Of a stretch of DNA of 64,000 bases, positions 17,690 to 25,350 are shown one piece after another. The stretch's first letter is position 1. Every line of letters starts with the position of its first letter. The notes beneath the pieces are model-generated. The model had not been told where the DNA came from and searched no databases. It saw nothing but the letters and a program-made list of their open reading frames with translations. The stretch is from G051132615 sp051132615 (GTDB lineage: Bacteria > Pseudomonadota > Gammaproteobacteria > Burkholderiales > Neisseriaceae), in assembly GCF_051132615.1 (NCBI RefSeq), contig NZ_CP152375.1:1550001-1614000 (forward strand). Reading direction: 5' to 3'. Position numbers and translations under genes: made by a program.

Positions 17690-19024
17690 ATGGGCATTGA
17701 AGATATTGTAGGTATAATCTTATCGAGTCTGGGTGGCTTATTTGATTTTTCCTTTAGTTCTGTCGATTTTATTCGGTTTTTTATTGATGGAACATCACCA
17801 ACACCAAGTTGGAACGCTGCGGGTAGTTCTGCAATAGCTGATGCTGCTGCGATGGCTTTTTTCGTCGTTATACGTAAAATTATTCGTGATCGTATTAAAA
17901 GTTTTATGACCGGTGGTTTTAAACGTATGTGTGGTTTTGTTAACTTGATTGGGTTAACGGTGGCGACGATTTGGGTGATGGTACAAGGTTATAAAATCAT
18001 TACGGGTGAAAGTAAAGCATCGATGCTTGCCTTTATTGTTAAAGCAGCCAAAGTGTTTGTGATTTTGGCTGTAGCCACATCAGGCAGTATTTTTGGCAAA
18101 GATATCTATGATCATACCCAAAGCTTTCAGAAATACATTACCTATGTAGTAACGGGTGAAGAAGACAAAGACGTATACACCATGGTGGATCAAAATTTAC
18201 TGAAAATGCAAGGTATTATTGCAGGTGTAAAAGCTTTGGTGGCTTATCAGGCAAGTGGGACTTCTAAAGAAACTGCAGAAGCGTCAAAAAAATTGCAGTT
18301 ACTTTCTGGAATAGGTATGGCAAGCCCTGCCGTGATTGGTGGTACAGTTTCTATTTTAAATGAAATAGCAATGGCTATGGCCGTTATGTTTGGGCCTTTA
18401 TTTATATTGTCGTTGTTATTTGAGCAAACCAAAAACCTATTTTGGAACTGGATTCGCTATACTGTTGGGGTGATGTTCAGTATGGCTATTCTTTCGGTTA
18501 TGTGCAGTATTGCGTTGAAAATTGTATATGCCTATGGAACAGTTGTGGGTACAGCTGTTTTGGCCCAAATTTTGGATATAGGTATCGGTGGTAAAACTAT
18601 TGTTTCCTTAGATGCAACAATGACCCAACAAGCAGGTTTAGGTTTATTTCTATCAGTATTGATTTTAACGGTTCCACCCATGGTGATGCAGTTCTTTAGT
18701 GCCAACTTAGGTGGTGCGGTTAGTGGTTATTCTCCTTTTACTTCTGGTTCTAAATCGCCTGAGCAGGCTTTAAAAGAAGGTGGTAGTGGCGGCGGTGGAG
18801 GTGGTCTTATATCTCAAGAAGACAGACAAGCTATGAAAGAGATGTATGAAGTTATGAAACAGCAAAACAGAGATAGAGCCTCTGATGGTAATGCTATTGG
18901 GAATGTAGCAGCGGGGAAAAATGTAGGTGCTCAGTTTACTACGCCTAGTACCTCTGATAAAAGTATTGCTACTCAGACAGGGCTAAAGGGTGTTAATAGT
19001 TCAACGAATACCGCAAATACATAG
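17690..19024 (+). CDS. virB6: T4SS polytopic membrane protein VirB6
   Basis: A 444-residue protein with several hydrophobic segments (about 40-65, 85-105, 115-140, 225-250, 260-290 and 320-345). It includes a TrbL/VirB6-type core ('MAVMFGPLFILSLLFEQTKNLFWNWIRYTVGVMFSMAI') and a hydrophilic, Gly/Ser/Asn-rich C-terminal tail of about 90 residues. VirB6 forms part of the inner-membrane channel. It is the last recognised structural gene of the cluster; the DUF4189 array starts 55 bp later on the same strand. Confidence 0.9.
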   Translation: MGIEDIVGIILSSLGGLFDFSFSSVDFIRFFIDGTSPTPSWNAAGSSAIADAAAMAFFVVIRKIIRDRIKSFMTGGFKRMCGFVNLIGLTVATIWVMVQGYKIITGESKASMLAFIVKAAKVFVILAVATSGSIFGKDIYDHTQSFQKYITYVVTGEEDKDVYTMVDQNLLKMQGIIAGVKALVAYQASGTSKETAEASKKLQLLSGIGMASPAVIGGTVSILNEIAMAMAVMFGPLFILSLLFEQTKNLFWNWIRYTVGVMFSMAILSVMCSIALKIVYAYGTVVGTAVLAQILDIGIGGKTIVSLDATMTQQAGLGLFLSVLILTVPPMVMQFFSANLGGAVSGYSPFTSGSKSPEQALKEGGSGGGGGGLISQEDRQAMKEMYEVMKQQNRDRASDGNAIGNVAAGKNVGAQFTTPSTSDKSIATQTGLKGVNSSTNTANT

Positions 19025-19079
19025 AGATGTTAATTTTACAGTTGAATAATTCTTTCTATTAAAGAATGGTGAAGAAATA

Positions 19080-19577
19080 ATGAAGAAAATGTTACTTGGT
19101 ATTTTATTGTTCTCTTTTAGTATATTCGGGTTTGCTCAGGAATCTGAACAAGATAGGATAGCACGAGAGCATCAGCCTGGTGGTCTATATGATAAAAGCA
19201 ATAGCGGCAATGGTAATGGAAGTTTTCAATTACCACTTGTTTGGGGGGCTATTGCAATTGACAGTAAAACTTTTCAAGGTGGTGGTTTTGCAAATAGTGA
19301 GAATAGTTTAAGTGACGCAAAAAAATTAGCATTAAGTGAATGTAAAAAGCGGGCAGGAAGATCATGTAAAGTGGTGGTGAATTATGCACTAGATCATTGT
19401 GGCGCTGTAGCTCTTTCTCAGGGCACAGACGTTTGGTCAGCAGAGATGAGGCGTTTAAGAAAAGATGCCAATGCTGCGGCTTTACAGAGTTGTAATGATA
19501 AAGTTAGGAAGTTAGGGAAGACTCCAGATTGTACTTTATGGATTCCAGGTAGATGTGCATTATTTAGTGGTTCGTAA
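19080..19577 (+). CDS. DUF4189-type secreted protein, copy 1
   Basis: A 165-residue exported protein with signal peptide 'MKKMLLGILLFSFSIFGFAQ'. A short motif 'ESEQDRIAREHQPGG' leads to one DUF4189-like domain: 'VWGAIAIDSKTFQGGGFANSENSLSDAKKLALSEC' then 'CGAVAL' and 'DCTLWIPGRCALF'. Six conserved cysteines in all copies suggest three disulfides. It is the most divergent of five tandem copies, especially in the signal peptide, and is probably the founder. Position directly behind virB6 suggests a T4SS-linked role such as self-protection, but function is unknown. Confidence 0.75.
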   Translation: MKKMLLGILLFSFSIFGFAQESEQDRIAREHQPGGLYDKSNSGNGNGSFQLPLVWGAIAIDSKTFQGGGFANSENSLSDAKKLALSECKKRAGRSCKVVVNYALDHCGAVALSQGTDVWSAEMRRLRKDANAAALQSCNDKVRKLGKTPDCTLWIPGRCALFSGS

Positions 19578-19592
19578 GTTAGATTCTGAAGA

Positions 19593-19617
19593 AAAAGCCC
19601 TGTTAATAGGGCTTTTA
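19593..19617 (+). terminator. Hairpin after DUF4189 copy 1
   Basis: AAAAGCCC and GGGCTTTT arms around a short loop with trailing T's. The same hairpin recurs after copies 2, 3 and 4. Confidence 0.65.
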
Positions 19618-19635
19618 AGGAATTAGGGATAATGG

Positions 19636-20148
19636 ATGAAGAAGTTATTGTTATTATTGGTATTGTGTAGCGGATTAGTTTATGGGCAGTCTCCGTATAG
19701 TTATGGGGGAGAGTCAGAGCAAGATCGGATTGCGAGAGAACATCAACCAGGGGGAATTTATGATTCAAGTAAGCCAAGTTCTTCAGGTAAAGGAGGTTAT
19801 AGGGTTCCCACAGTATGGGGAGCCATTGCAATAGATTATAAAAAATTTCAGGGATGGGGTTCATCAAATAGTGAAGAGAGCTTAAATAGTGCAAAGAATG
19901 AGGCTCTGAAGTTATGTAAAAAAAGATCAAATACATGTAAGGTTGTCATAACTTATAATTGGAATAATTGTGGTGCAGTTGCAGCATCAGACTCCACTGC
20001 TATATGGATGGCGGAGACGATGCAATTAAGGGCAGATGCAAATGAAGCAGCATTGAAGAGTTGCAATGAAAAGATGAAAAAGCAAGGAAAAACCCCAGAT
20101 TGTTCGTTATGGGTACCAGCAAAGTGTGCTTTATTTGGTGGTTCGTAA
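19636..20148 (+). CDS. DUF4189-type secreted protein, copy 2
   Basis: A 170-residue paralogue of copy 1. From here on the copies share an almost identical leader: the signal peptide 'MKKLLLLLVLCSGLVYGQ' and the 'SPYSYGGESEQDRIAREHQ' start of the mature protein. The middle and end of the domain vary more. The six-cysteine pattern and 'LWVPAKCALFGGS' ending are kept. The near-identical 5' parts point to recent tandem duplication or gene conversion. Confidence 0.75.
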   Translation: MKKLLLLLVLCSGLVYGQSPYSYGGESEQDRIAREHQPGGIYDSSKPSSSGKGGYRVPTVWGAIAIDYKKFQGWGSSNSEESLNSAKNEALKLCKKRSNTCKVVITYNWNNCGAVAASDSTAIWMAETMQLRADANEAALKSCNEKMKKQGKTPDCSLWVPAKCALFGGS

Positions 20149-20171
20149 GTTAGGTTCTTTAGATTCTGAAG

Positions 20172-20197
20172 AAAAAGCCCTACTAATAGGGCTTTTA
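20172..20197 (+). terminator. Hairpin after DUF4189 copy 2
   Basis: Same AAAAGCCCT...AGGGCTTTT hairpin as after copy 1, within a repeated intergenic cassette of about 60 bp. Confidence 0.65.
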
Positions 20198-20215
20198 AAG
20201 TATTAGGGATAATGG

Positions 20216-20731
20216 ATGAAAAAGCTATTGTTATTATTGGTATTGTGTAGCGGATTGGTTTATGGGCAGTCTCCGTATAGTTATGGGGGAGAGTCGGAGC
20301 AAGATCGAATAGCAAGAGAGCATCAATCAGGGGGGATGTACAACCCGAATCCCAGTAATGGTAGTGGTAGAGGAAGTGCTCAAGCAAATGTATGGGGAGC
20401 TATTGCAATAGACCATAAAACATTTCAAGGAACTGGTTCTGCAAATAGTGAAAAAAGTTCAAATGATGCAAAAAATCGAGCTTTAGCTTTATGTAAAAAG
20501 AGATCGAATAATTGTGAGGTCGTTTTAACGTATACATGGATGAATTGTGGGGCCGTTGCTGTTGCAAGTGATGGAGATAAAATTGTTTGGGCAGCAGAAA
20601 CGAAACCTTTTAGGGTAGATGCAGCGGAAGCTACATTAAATAGTTGTAGAAAAAAGGCACGTGCAGCAGGAATAAAGGAAGACTGTGTTTTTTGGGTACC
20701 GTCAAGATGTGCTCTATTTGAGGGGGCATAG
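20216..20731 (+). CDS. DUF4189-type secreted protein, copy 3
   Basis: A 171-residue paralogue with the shared signal peptide and 'SEQDRIAREHQSGG' segment. The domain differs from its neighbours mainly between residues 50 and 120 and at the end ('EDCVFWVPSRCALFEGA'). All six cysteines are kept. It is preceded by the same ribosome-site region (TTAGGGATAATGG) as the other copies, so each copy may be translated independently. Confidence 0.75.
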   Translation: MKKLLLLLVLCSGLVYGQSPYSYGGESEQDRIAREHQSGGMYNPNPSNGSGRGSAQANVWGAIAIDHKTFQGTGSANSEKSSNDAKNRALALCKKRSNNCEVVLTYTWMNCGAVAVASDGDKIVWAAETKPFRVDAAEATLNSCRKKARAAGIKEDCVFWVPSRCALFEGA

Positions 20732-20747
20732 TTTAAGTGTTATCTTT

Positions 20748-20773
20748 AAAAAGCCCTATCATAAAGGGCTTTT
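20748..20773 (+). terminator. Hairpin after DUF4189 copy 3
   Basis: AAAAGCCCT and AGGGCTTTT arms; a variant of the repeated terminator, with a different loop. Confidence 0.6.
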
Positions 20774-20792
20774 AAAGAATTAGGGATAATAG

Positions 20793-21320
20793 ATGAAGAA
20801 TGTATTGTTATTATTGGTATTGTGTAGTGGGTTAGTTTATGGGCAGTCTCCGTATAGTTATGGGGGAGAGTCAGAGCGAGATCGGATTGCGAGAGAACAT
20901 CAGTCAGGTGGAATCTATAATCCAAATAATCCATCTGGAGGTGGAGGATATAGTATGCCTAAAGTATGGGGTGCTATTGCGATAGATTATAAAACTTTTA
21001 AAGGATCTGGTTATTCTAATAGCGAAAAAAGTCAAAAAGATGCTGAGAAGAAAGCAATTAAGTTCTGCAAAGAACACTCAAAAAATTGCAATATTGTTTT
21101 GACATATGGTTGGAATAATTGTGGTGCAGTTGCAGCATCGACAAACCCAGTTGATGCAGTAAAAGGTACTTATATTTGGGCAGCAGAGACAAGGCAATTG
21201 AGAGCAGATGCAGATACGGCAGCATTAAAAAGCTGTAATATGAAGTTAAAAGCAGAAGGTATAAAAGGGAACTGTAGTCTTTGGATGCCAGCAAAGTGTG
21301 CTTTGTTTGGCGGTTCGTAA
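20793..21320 (+). CDS. DUF4189-type secreted protein, copy 4
   Basis: A 175-residue paralogue, the longest, with a small insertion around residue 120 ('TNPVDAVKGTYIWAAE'). It has the shared signal peptide, the motif 'SERDRIAREHQSGG' (R in place of Q) and the six-cysteine domain ending 'LWMPAKCALFGGS'. The ATG follows a one-base variation of the common leader. Confidence 0.75.
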   Translation: MKNVLLLLVLCSGLVYGQSPYSYGGESERDRIAREHQSGGIYNPNNPSGGGGYSMPKVWGAIAIDYKTFKGSGYSNSEKSQKDAEKKAIKFCKEHSKNCNIVLTYGWNNCGAVAASTNPVDAVKGTYIWAAETRQLRADADTAALKSCNMKLKAEGIKGNCSLWMPAKCALFGGS

Positions 21321-21343
21321 GTTAGGTTCTTTAGATTCTGAAG

Positions 21344-21368
21344 AAAAAGCCCTACTAATAGGGCTTTT
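21344..21368 (+). terminator. Hairpin after DUF4189 copy 4
   Basis: Same AAAAGCCCT...AGGGCTTTT hairpin; the flanking cassette is almost identical to the one after copy 2. Confidence 0.65.
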
Positions 21369-21388
21369 AAAGTATTAGGGATAATAGG

Positions 21389-21901
21389 ATGAAGAAGGTA
21401 TTGTTATTATTGGTATTGTGTAGCGGATTGGTTTATGGGCAGTCTCCGTATAGTTATGGGGGAGAGTCGGAGCAAGATCGAATAGCAAGAGAGCATCAAT
21501 CAGGGGGGATGTATGACCCAGGTAGGTCTAGTTCTTCAGGTAAGGGAGGTTATAGGGTTCCCACAGTATGGGGTGCTATTGCAATAGATACTAAAACTTT
21601 TAAGGCATCAGCATGGGCAAATAGTAAAAAAAGTCAGAAAGATGCTGAGCAGCAGGCTATAAATATATGCAAAAAAGACTCAAAAACTTGTAAAACTGTT
21701 GTGACATATACTTGGAATAATTGTGGAGCTGTCGCAGCCTCAAAGGCTACAGATATATGGGTAGCGGAAACAAGACAATTAAGAGCAGATACAGATGCAG
21801 CAGCTTTAAAAAGTTGTAATTCGAAAGCTAGATCCTCAGGGGTAGTTGAAGATTGTGTATTATGGGTACCAGCGAAGTGCGCTCTATTTAAAGGGTCATG
21901 A
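21389..21901 (+). CDS. DUF4189-type secreted protein, copy 5
   Basis: A 170-residue paralogue and the last intact copy. The segment 'SSSGKGGYRVPTVWGAIAID' is nearly identical to copy 2, while other parts match copies 3 or 4, a mosaic pattern expected from recombination between copies. Six cysteines are kept ('SGVVEDCVLWVPAKCALFKGS' region). The terminator that follows is degenerate. Confidence 0.75.
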   Translation: MKKVLLLLVLCSGLVYGQSPYSYGGESEQDRIAREHQSGGMYDPGRSSSSGKGGYRVPTVWGAIAIDTKTFKASAWANSKKSQKDAEQQAINICKKDSKTCKTVVTYTWNNCGAVAASKATDIWVAETRQLRADTDAAALKSCNSKARSSGVVEDCVLWVPAKCALFKGS

Positions 21902-21961
21902 TTTAAGTTTCTGTTTTTTAAAGCCCGATTTATGGTACTTTTAAAGTATTAGTGATAATGG

Positions 21962-22113
21962 ATGAAGACGGTCTTGTCATTATTGGTATTATGTAACGGG
22001 ATGATTTTAATAAGTTATTGAGGAAAATAGGCGTTAAAGGAGAATATACTTGTGCATTATGGCTTTCTGCATCATGTGGTTTAGAACCCAAGTATTTAAA
22101 TTTGAACAAATAG
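21962..22113 (+). pseudogene. Decayed sixth DUF4189 copy
   Basis: An ATG at 21962 opens a signal-peptide-like stretch MKTVLSLLVLCNGMILISY, clearly related to the leader of copies 2-5, and stops after 19 codons. The same frame then continues with 'LRKIGVKGEYTCALWLSASCGL', which matches the C-terminal 'GIKEDCVLWVPAKCALF' end of the family. The whole middle of the domain is missing. It is preceded by a corrupted version of the repeated intergenic hairpin. Confidence 0.75.
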
Positions 22114-22213
22114 TAGGATTGGTTTAATAAGGGTTATGTGGCATTGGTTGTTGATTATTTGCTGAAAATAGTGCTGATATTCATTTTAGGTTGTTTATTC
22201 TGAATAAAAAAAC

Positions 22214-22241
22214 TTTACTTAAACCAAAACTCAGTTATAAT
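22214..22241 (+). promoter_or_regulatory. Promoter of tRNA-Leu
   Basis: TTTACT (22214-22219), 16-bp spacer, TATAAT (22236-22241), 17 bp before the mature tRNA. Confidence 0.6.
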
Positions 22242-22258
22242 AGCGCTCTTACATGCCT

Positions 22259-22343
22259 GCCCAGGTGGCGAAATTGGTAGACGCAGGGGACTCAAAATCC
22301 CCCGCCGCAAGGTGTGTCGGTTCGAGTCCGACCCTGGGCACCA
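22259..22343 (+). tRNA. tRNA-Leu (CAA)
   Basis: 85 nt with encoded CCA. The acceptor arms GCCCAGG and CCTGGGC pair perfectly. The anticodon stem GGGGA/TCCCC encloses CTCAAAA with anticodon CAA, reading UUG. A long variable arm is present as in class II tRNAs. A degenerate copy of its 3' end lies at 23506. Confidence 0.95.
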
Positions 22344-22353
22344 CAAAAATTAG

Positions 22354-22379
22354 GCTTCTCAAAAAGAGAAGCTTTTTTT
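22354..22379 (+). terminator. Terminator after tRNA-Leu
   Basis: GCTTCTC and GAGAAGC arms with an AAAAA loop, followed by seven T's. Confidence 0.9.
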
Positions 22380-22764
22380 GTTTCTTTTTCTAGGTTTTTA
22401 TACTTTCCCCATATATATACTATGTAGTTGTTCTTTTTTTCTGATTTGCTTACATTATGCTGAGTTATAGATTTGCTGGCAGTAAAAAGACATGACTTTG
22501 AAAAATATTACGATATTGAGATTATTTAAGTAAAGGTTTGGAATGGTGGACAATAAGGGTATTGTCTTTGCTGTGTTATTGTTAGTCGATGGTGTGATCT
22601 GCTCAGAAATAGGTTTTAAGTGTAGTTCAATGTATTTAGACAGCACTCAAAGCGTCGAAAATGAATGTAACAAATAATCGCACAATAGATAAAGAAGGTA
22701 AGGCATGCCTAGCATAGACATGCCTTCGATTGTGTAGATTTTGAAGTGCTTGCTTGTATGATAA
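22380..22764. other. 385-bp gap downstream of tRNA-Leu
   Basis: No supportable gene. A hairpin with arms AAGGCATG/CATGCCTT lies near 22705-22730 and may end the minus-strand gene that follows. The interval lies between the intact tRNA-Leu and its degenerate 3' copy. Confidence 0.35.
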
Positions 22765-23106
22765 TTAAAAATTAGACGTTGGAATATTTAAATATTCTTG
22801 ATCTCCAAACTTTAATAAGACGGCTCGTGCTAATTTTTTATCTGATGTTTTACATGACTCTAAATAAACAGCACGAAGTCCTTGTGTTATTTGAGGCTCA
22901 AAACCTCTTTGTGAATAGAATCGAATATCAAAAAATTTACGCATAGCTGGAAGACATGTTTTAACCCCTTCCCCCGTCAATACTGCACCTCCTAAACAGA
23001 GGTAAGTCTCACATGCAGCCCCCTCAACATAGTTTTTTACTGCATTTGCCATTGAAAAATTAGATAAAAATAAACATATAAACCCTACAGCTATAGGTCG
23101 TTTCAT
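22765..23106 (-). CDS. Small TrbM-like secreted protein
   Basis: A 113-residue protein with signal peptide ending near 'SMANA'. The mature part has the TrbM/KikA signature 'CETYLCLGGAVLTGEGVKTCLPAMRKFF' and a further Cys near residue 90. It is shorter than the TrbM-like gene of the T4SS cluster and stands alone between two copies of a tRNA-Leu 3' end. That setting suggests it is the leftover of a mobile element. An AGGAGG ribosome site precedes it. Confidence 0.7.
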   Translation of the reverse strand: MKRPIAVGFICLFLSNFSMANAVKNYVEGAACETYLCLGGAVLTGEGVKTCLPAMRKFFDIRFYSQRGFEPQITQGLRAVYLESCKTSDKKLARAVLLKFGDQEYLNIPTSNF

Positions 23107-23505
23107 AATAAATCCTCCTTAAATAAAAATCCTATAACATATAATATAACAAAAAAAGATAAATTAAAAATTTATTAATTTTTTTTGGGAAATATTGTTT
23201 AAAAGTCCTATATGTTTGGATACCCTTTAATACTGTTATATGAGCACATTAGTGTATGTATCACTATAACTAATTACAAAATAAAAAACTGCTGAAGTTT
23301 TTTTCATTTGAGCGTATTTATTAGTCTATTGTCGATTACTGTTGAGAATTTAAGCTGGTTAAGATTTGGGATTAAAATTTTCCCACACTTTACTTTTAGT
23401 TTTTTGATTTTTAAAAATTAAAATTTGGCTTTTTTGAATGTACAAGAGTGCTTTGTGTTTGAATTATTGATATTTAATGATTTTGTGAAATAAAAATCCT
23501 CATCA
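23107..23505. other. 399-bp AT-rich gap
   Basis: Upstream region of the TrbM-like gene. No open frame, clear promoter or repeat was found apart from the tRNA-derived sequence that begins at 23506. Confidence 0.35.
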
Positions 23506-23549
23506 GTAAGGTGTGTTGATTCGAGTCCGACCCTAGGCAGAACAAAAAT
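23506..23549 (+). repeat. Degenerate copy of the tRNA-Leu 3' end (att-like repeat)
   Basis: The block matches the 3' third of the tRNA-Leu at 22259, including AAGGTGTGT and the 15-base TTCGAGTCCGACCCT of the T arm. It also continues past the CCA position into the ACAAAAAT flank. The acceptor and CCA are mutated (AGGCAGAA). No 5' half is present, so it is not a gene. Such copies mark integration sites of elements that use the tRNA 3' end. Confidence 0.75.
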
Positions 23550-23550
23550 A

Positions 23551-23580
23551 AAGCTTCTCTTTTTTGAGAAGCTTTATTTT
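23551..23580 (+). terminator. Hairpin after the tRNA-Leu remnant
   Basis: AAGCTTCTC and GAGAAGCTT arms, a T6 loop and a T-rich tail. It corresponds to the terminator after the real tRNA, so the duplication extends beyond the tRNA. It could also serve as terminator for the converging minus-strand gene. Confidence 0.65.
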
Positions 23581-23634
23581 TCTCTATATTTATTAGCTTG
23601 TTTTATATGGCTCTTAATTTTATGTGGACTATTT

Positions 23635-24372
23635 TTATTTGATTTCCTGAGCTAAATTGATTAAGTCTTTGGTGCTCACTTTAACAAGGCTTTTCCCAGG
23701 GCTGTCGATTTGTTGGATAATAAAAAATGCAGTAGACAGAATAATGGGGAAAATGCAATAAGCCAAAATATGTCTGTGAATTTTTATATTACAACCCAAA
23801 ATCACACAGGCAATGCCTGCTAAAAAATAGATTATAAACCAAGCCAGTATGGGCACGGTATTGCCCCATAATGAAACGGCTATTTTTTGTGTTGTCATCA
23901 TATGATTAATGGCATCAAGGGTCGAATTGATGGGCGCTGGGTTATGTTTGTTCAGCTCTTCTGCCACAATCTGCCAAAGCAACATTTGCTGTTGTTGTGA
24001 GTGTTCATTGATTGTGCTGTCGCCATCTTTGTAGTATTGAATTCTTAAGTCTAAGTATTCTTTGATCATATTTTGGGCGCTTGGTGTTTTTTCGCCAAGT
24101 AAATCTGCATACATATAGGCACTTTGTATGGCTAAAGCTTCGTTTCTTTCCGCCGCTTGGCTTTCATCAAACCCAGATATGGCAATGGACATGCAAAAAC
24201 CTAACAGTAATGCCAGAAAAGAAAGTACGGTGTTTAAAATTAAATTAAGTAAAGCATCTTCTTTGTTGACTTTGTTCCTTTTGGCCATTTCTCTGCCAAT
24301 AAGGGATAACGCAGTTAGGATGATGATGGTGCCTAAAAAGATCAGGGCGGCGTAAATATCAAAATAATCCAT
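23635..24372 (-). CDS. Membrane protein of DUF4239-like type
   Basis: About 245 residues with two N-terminal transmembrane helices (about 5-25 and 40-65), a soluble helical middle (75-165) and two or three C-terminal helices. This layout and segments such as 'SFLALLLGFCMSIAISGFDESQAAERNEALAIQSAY' resemble the DUF4239 (bestrophin-like) membrane proteins; function unknown. The ATG at 24372 is preferred over a TTG 33 bases upstream because GGA lies at the right distance. Confidence 0.6.
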   Translation of the reverse strand: MDYFDIYAALIFLGTIIILTALSLIGREMAKRNKVNKEDALLNLILNTVLSFLALLLGFCMSIAISGFDESQAAERNEALAIQSAYMYADLLGEKTPSAQNMIKEYLDLRIQYYKDGDSTINEHSQQQQMLLWQIVAEELNKHNPAPINSTLDAINHMMTTQKIAVSLWGNTVPILAWFIIYFLAGIACVILGCNIKIHRHILAYCIFPIILSTAFFIIQQIDSPGKSLVKVSTKDLINLAQEIK

Positions 24373-24624
24373 ATTGGGTCCAGTTATGTTTGAGTGCTGA
24401 TGCAACGATATTGGCTCAAGTTTAGACTAAATATTTAACTTTTAAATAAAACTTAAATATTGTGGCTGATTTTAAATGGTGGAAAGTGAAAGATCAACTT
24501 AATTTAGGGTGACAGAATCAAAGTCGCATAAAAGAGGCTTGTGCAAGAAGCATGTAAACTGGCTTATTTTATATTTGTGAGCGGTTTCATTGTGGTATAT
24601 GCCTATTGGGTGAATGTTTAAAAT

Positions 24625-24657
24625 AAAATCCCCTTTAAGTAGTTAAGGGGATTTTAT
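24625..24657. terminator. Hairpin downstream of the small Cys-rich gene
   Basis: AAAATCCCC(TT) and (AA)GGGGATTTT arms around a 9-base loop. It is T-rich on both sides and lies just past the stop of the minus-strand gene at 24679. The surrounding 24373-24678 gap otherwise appears empty. Confidence 0.6.
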
Positions 24658-24678
24658 GGTTTGATGCATTTGGGGTTC

Positions 24679-24924
24679 TTATCGATAAGCTCCAGACTTT
24701 ACATTTCTCACTTTTGAAAAACATAAACCACGCTCTTTTGAGTTGGCTATTTTTTTACATTCTAGTTTGGCTGCTCTGCAACTGCCAACTTTGCCTTTGG
24801 CGTTATAGCATTGGTTATGATAACGATTGCTTGCTGTTTGCTCATGCGGGTATTTTGCGGTACCCGCATAGGATAAACTGGTTACCCCGAATAACATTAA
24901 AACGATTAAATTATTTTTTTTCAT
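24679..24924 (-). CDS. Small secreted Cys-rich protein
   Basis: An 81-residue protein with a clear signal peptide ('LIVLMLFGVTSLSYAG'). The mature 60 residues are basic with four cysteines ('QCYNAKGKVGSCRAAKLECKKI....GLCFSKV'), probably two disulfides, suggesting a small periplasmic or secreted protein. I do not recognise the family. A strong GGAGG site lies upstream. Confidence 0.65.
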   Translation of the reverse strand: MKKNNLIVLMLFGVTSLSYAGTAKYPHEQTASNRYHNQCYNAKGKVGSCRAAKLECKKIANSKERGLCFSKVRNVKSGAYR

Positions 24925-25195
24925 AATAAACCTCCTATTGATAAATTAAGGGCTAATATACCTCATTTGAATGTTAATGGTCTGGTCGACTCTGTAAAGT
25001 CTGGTAAGGAAATGATAGAAATTTTAAATATGAGTCGTATTTTGGGGAATAATGTGTTTTATTAATTAAAAAATTATTTAATTAAATATATGAATTTATA
25101 TTTATTGGGTATATGGTGTGATCTTATATTATTTTATATTAAGAATATGAAAATTTTTTATAAACAATAATGTTTTTTACTCTAATAAATAAGGC

Positions 25196-25254
25196 TATAC
25201 TGTAATTTCTCGCATGATACAGGCCCATCTGGTTGATTCTGGATGGGCTTTTTA
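25196..25254 (+). ncRNA. Possible very short transcript with strong terminator
   Basis: A TATACT box (25196-25201) with only a weak -35 is followed by a GCCCATC/GATGGGC hairpin (25223-25248) and a T-run. No gene precedes the terminator on this strand for several hundred bases, so it may end a short RNA of about 45 nt. Confidence 0.3.
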
Positions 25255-25311
25255 TATCTGATATTTTTTTATTCCCTTATTTTTCAGTTTCTTATAAATT
25301 TTTCTATAAAT

Positions 25312-25344
25312 GTTATTGATAATCATTATCGTTTAATGTATAGT
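25312..25344 (+). promoter_or_regulatory. Promoter overlapped by a Fur box
   Basis: TTGATA (25316-25321), 17-bp spacer and TATAGT (25339-25344) form a good sigma-70 promoter. The 19 bases 25312-25330 match the Fur consensus at 17 positions, including the 13-base block GATAATCATTATC. The box covers the -35 and spacer, so iron-loaded Fur should block transcription. Fur itself is encoded at 33114. Confidence 0.8.
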
Positions 25345-25350
25345 TAATTC

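Noticed and set aside
19418..20934. Long minus-strand ORFs opposite the DUF4189 genes, sharing similar peptides
   Set aside because: They are repeated only because the plus-strand genes are repeated. The sense frames have signal peptides, ribosome sites and conserved cysteines; the antisense frames have none of these.
23506..23549. A second tRNA-Leu gene
   Set aside because: Only the 3' third is present, the acceptor and CCA positions are mutated and no anticodon arm can be found.
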